Source: Blastocatellia bacterium (GTDB taxonomy: Bacteria > Acidobacteriota > Blastocatellia > Pyrinomonadales > Pyrinomonadaceae). Taken from it: a DNA stretch of 6,126 nucleotides. Location of the stretch: contig PSRF01000039.1 in NCBI GenBank assembly GCA_003175865.1, positions 1-6,126 on the forward strand, written 5' to 3'. The position numbers and the translations under genes are program-made. Every line of letters begins with the position of its first letter. Position 1 is the first letter of the stretch. The notes beneath the pieces are model-generated. The model had not been told where the DNA came from. It did not search any database and worked only from the letters and a program-made list of their open reading frames with translations. Shown here piece after piece: positions 5,125 to 6,126 of the stretch.

Positions 5125-6126
5125 CTAAAACTTCCATCCGAGTGAAGTGCTTACACCCAGATCGTTTTTGTCTGCTCGTACTGGTGGTTTACTGTCGAAG
5201 TTTTCGTAGAGATGGAAACCCACCACAAGTCTTTCACGATCTTTATCCGTAAATCGGACGTTGTCTGTAGCCTCATGCGTCCCGGGTTAGTCAAACTTGG
5301 GAACAGGCTGAAGCGCGAGCGGATGTCAGTCTTGTTGAAGCGGAAAGTTATGAAATCAAAACCCGTTAAAGCATCGGCATTCGTAGTTCTCGGTTTACCG
5401 ACGGATTCAGAGTAGTGCTCGCGAGTGCCTGCTATTCCGCCAAAGACTGAGAATCTCGTTCGCTCTGTTTGTGTGATGTTGCGCCCAATCAGACCGCCGA
5501 CTGAAGTGCGAAGATCAAGACTTTGTTGGTCACTGCGGAGGAGATCAAAGAGTCCTCCGGCGTACCAGCGGGGATTCAACTGTTTCCTGTAATCGAGGTG
5601 AATTCGTTACGCCTGGTACTGGTGCCTTTAGGTTGTCCACTGAACGAAGAATCGACCGAAGCAGTGTAGGAATGATCGCCAGTCCGGTAAGTCGCTGTGG
5701 CCGCGAGGTCAGTTTGGTATTGATCGTTGCCACTGTTGAAACTGAAACCAAAATCTACCGAACCTTCAAGACGTTTCCAGAAGCCAATGTCTGCGGGGGC
5801 GATGCGTAAGACATCCAACTGTGGGACTCTGAATTCATGCTTCGAGGGACCGATGACGAAGTTCGCGATCGCCGGAATTAGCAGGGAGAAGTCGCAAGAC
5901 ATCCGTTTTAATTTTTCCGTCGACAAGCCAGATCATGAAAGTCGATTTACTTTCCAGTCGTTCTACTCGTGCCCAATCCAGGCGCACAGGTTCAGCCATG
6001 TGATCAGCTTTAAATCGCAGTTAGCCCTGCTGCAGTCCTTTGAGCTCACCAGTCATGTGATCGCCATTTTTCAGGACCACTACGTCATCATCGGTTCTAG
6101 CCTCGACGCTTACTCAGCAAAAAAAA
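5125..6126 (-). pseudogene. Broken DUF481 (YdiY-like) outer-membrane protein gene, 5' end at window edge
   Basis: Read on the minus strand with frame changes, this is an almost complete DUF481 protein of about 330 codons. In order: VVVLKNGDHMTGELKGLQQG (6024-6083), RLDWARVERLES (about 5960-5995), then VLRIAPADIGFWKRLEGSVD (about 5750-5809), LNPRWYAGGLFDLL, SLDLRTSVGGLIGR, FSVFGGIAGTREHYSES, FPSLTNPGR and finally LYENFDSKPPVRADKNDLGV to SLGWKF and TAG (5125-5127). Lesions: an in-frame TAA at 6021-6023; a +1 shift near 5860-5875; a -1 shift near 5597-5605; a -1 shift near 5214-5222, where a run of G seems one short; and a TGA at 6114-6116 in what should be the signal-peptide region. Intact relatives are outer-membrane beta-barrels of unknown role. 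As written it cannot make a full protein. Base-calling error near a contig end is the main alternative to true decay. Confidence 0.8.

Noticed and set aside
6118..6126. The terminal poly-A as a biological feature
   Set aside because: It is a run of eight A at the window edge with nothing beyond it. It is more likely an edge effect or part of the broken gene's 5' region.

Overview
The window looks like chromosomal DNA from an Acidobacteriota-type bacterium, probably from the Blastocatellia/Pyrinomonadales side. This is inferred from protein style only: an Oar-like TonB-dependent receptor C-terminus, an OmpA-family protein with an extra N-terminal beta domain, a DUF481 outer-membrane protein, and a PP2C phosphatase with a long insert. 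No rRNA, tRNA, CRISPR array, integrase or transposase gene was seen.

Layout from left to right. (1) Positions 3-1244 (+) hold the C-terminal part of a large Oar-like/TonB-dependent outer-membrane receptor, cut by the left edge. (2) Positions 1259-1378 form a very strong palindrome, with 33 bp perfect arms plus an outer 8 bp pair. It sits between two convergent genes and overlaps the stop codon of the second. (3) Positions 1376-1750 (-) encode a stand-alone CheY-like receiver protein with a GTG start. (4) An intergenic stretch carries an intrinsic terminator at 1870-1907 that serves (5) the OmpA-family gene at 2024-3025 (-). (6) The 3026-3380 intergenic region holds the ompA-type leader with two hairpins, an upstream pair of overlapping dyads, and a degraded second copy of the palindromic repeat at 3229-3302. 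(7) A small basic ORF lies at 3381-3581 (+). (8) A PP2C-type Ser/Thr phosphatase gene lies at 3593-4519 (-), with a perfect 12 bp inverted repeat upstream at 4587-4639. (9) Positions 4640-5124 hold no gene I can defend. (10) Positions 5125-6126 (-) hold a broken DUF481 outer-membrane protein gene. It is readable almost end to end, but only by crossing at least one in-frame stop and three frameshifts. The window ends in a short poly-A run.

The genes do not form one operon. They are a mix of envelope proteins (receptor, OmpA-like peptidoglycan anchor, DUF481 barrel) and signalling proteins (receiver, PP2C), each in its own transcription unit. The most interesting signals are non-coding or degenerative: the composite REP/MITE-like palindrome with a diverged relative 1.9 kb away, and the multiply broken DUF481 gene. 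I found no convincing new multi-gene system.
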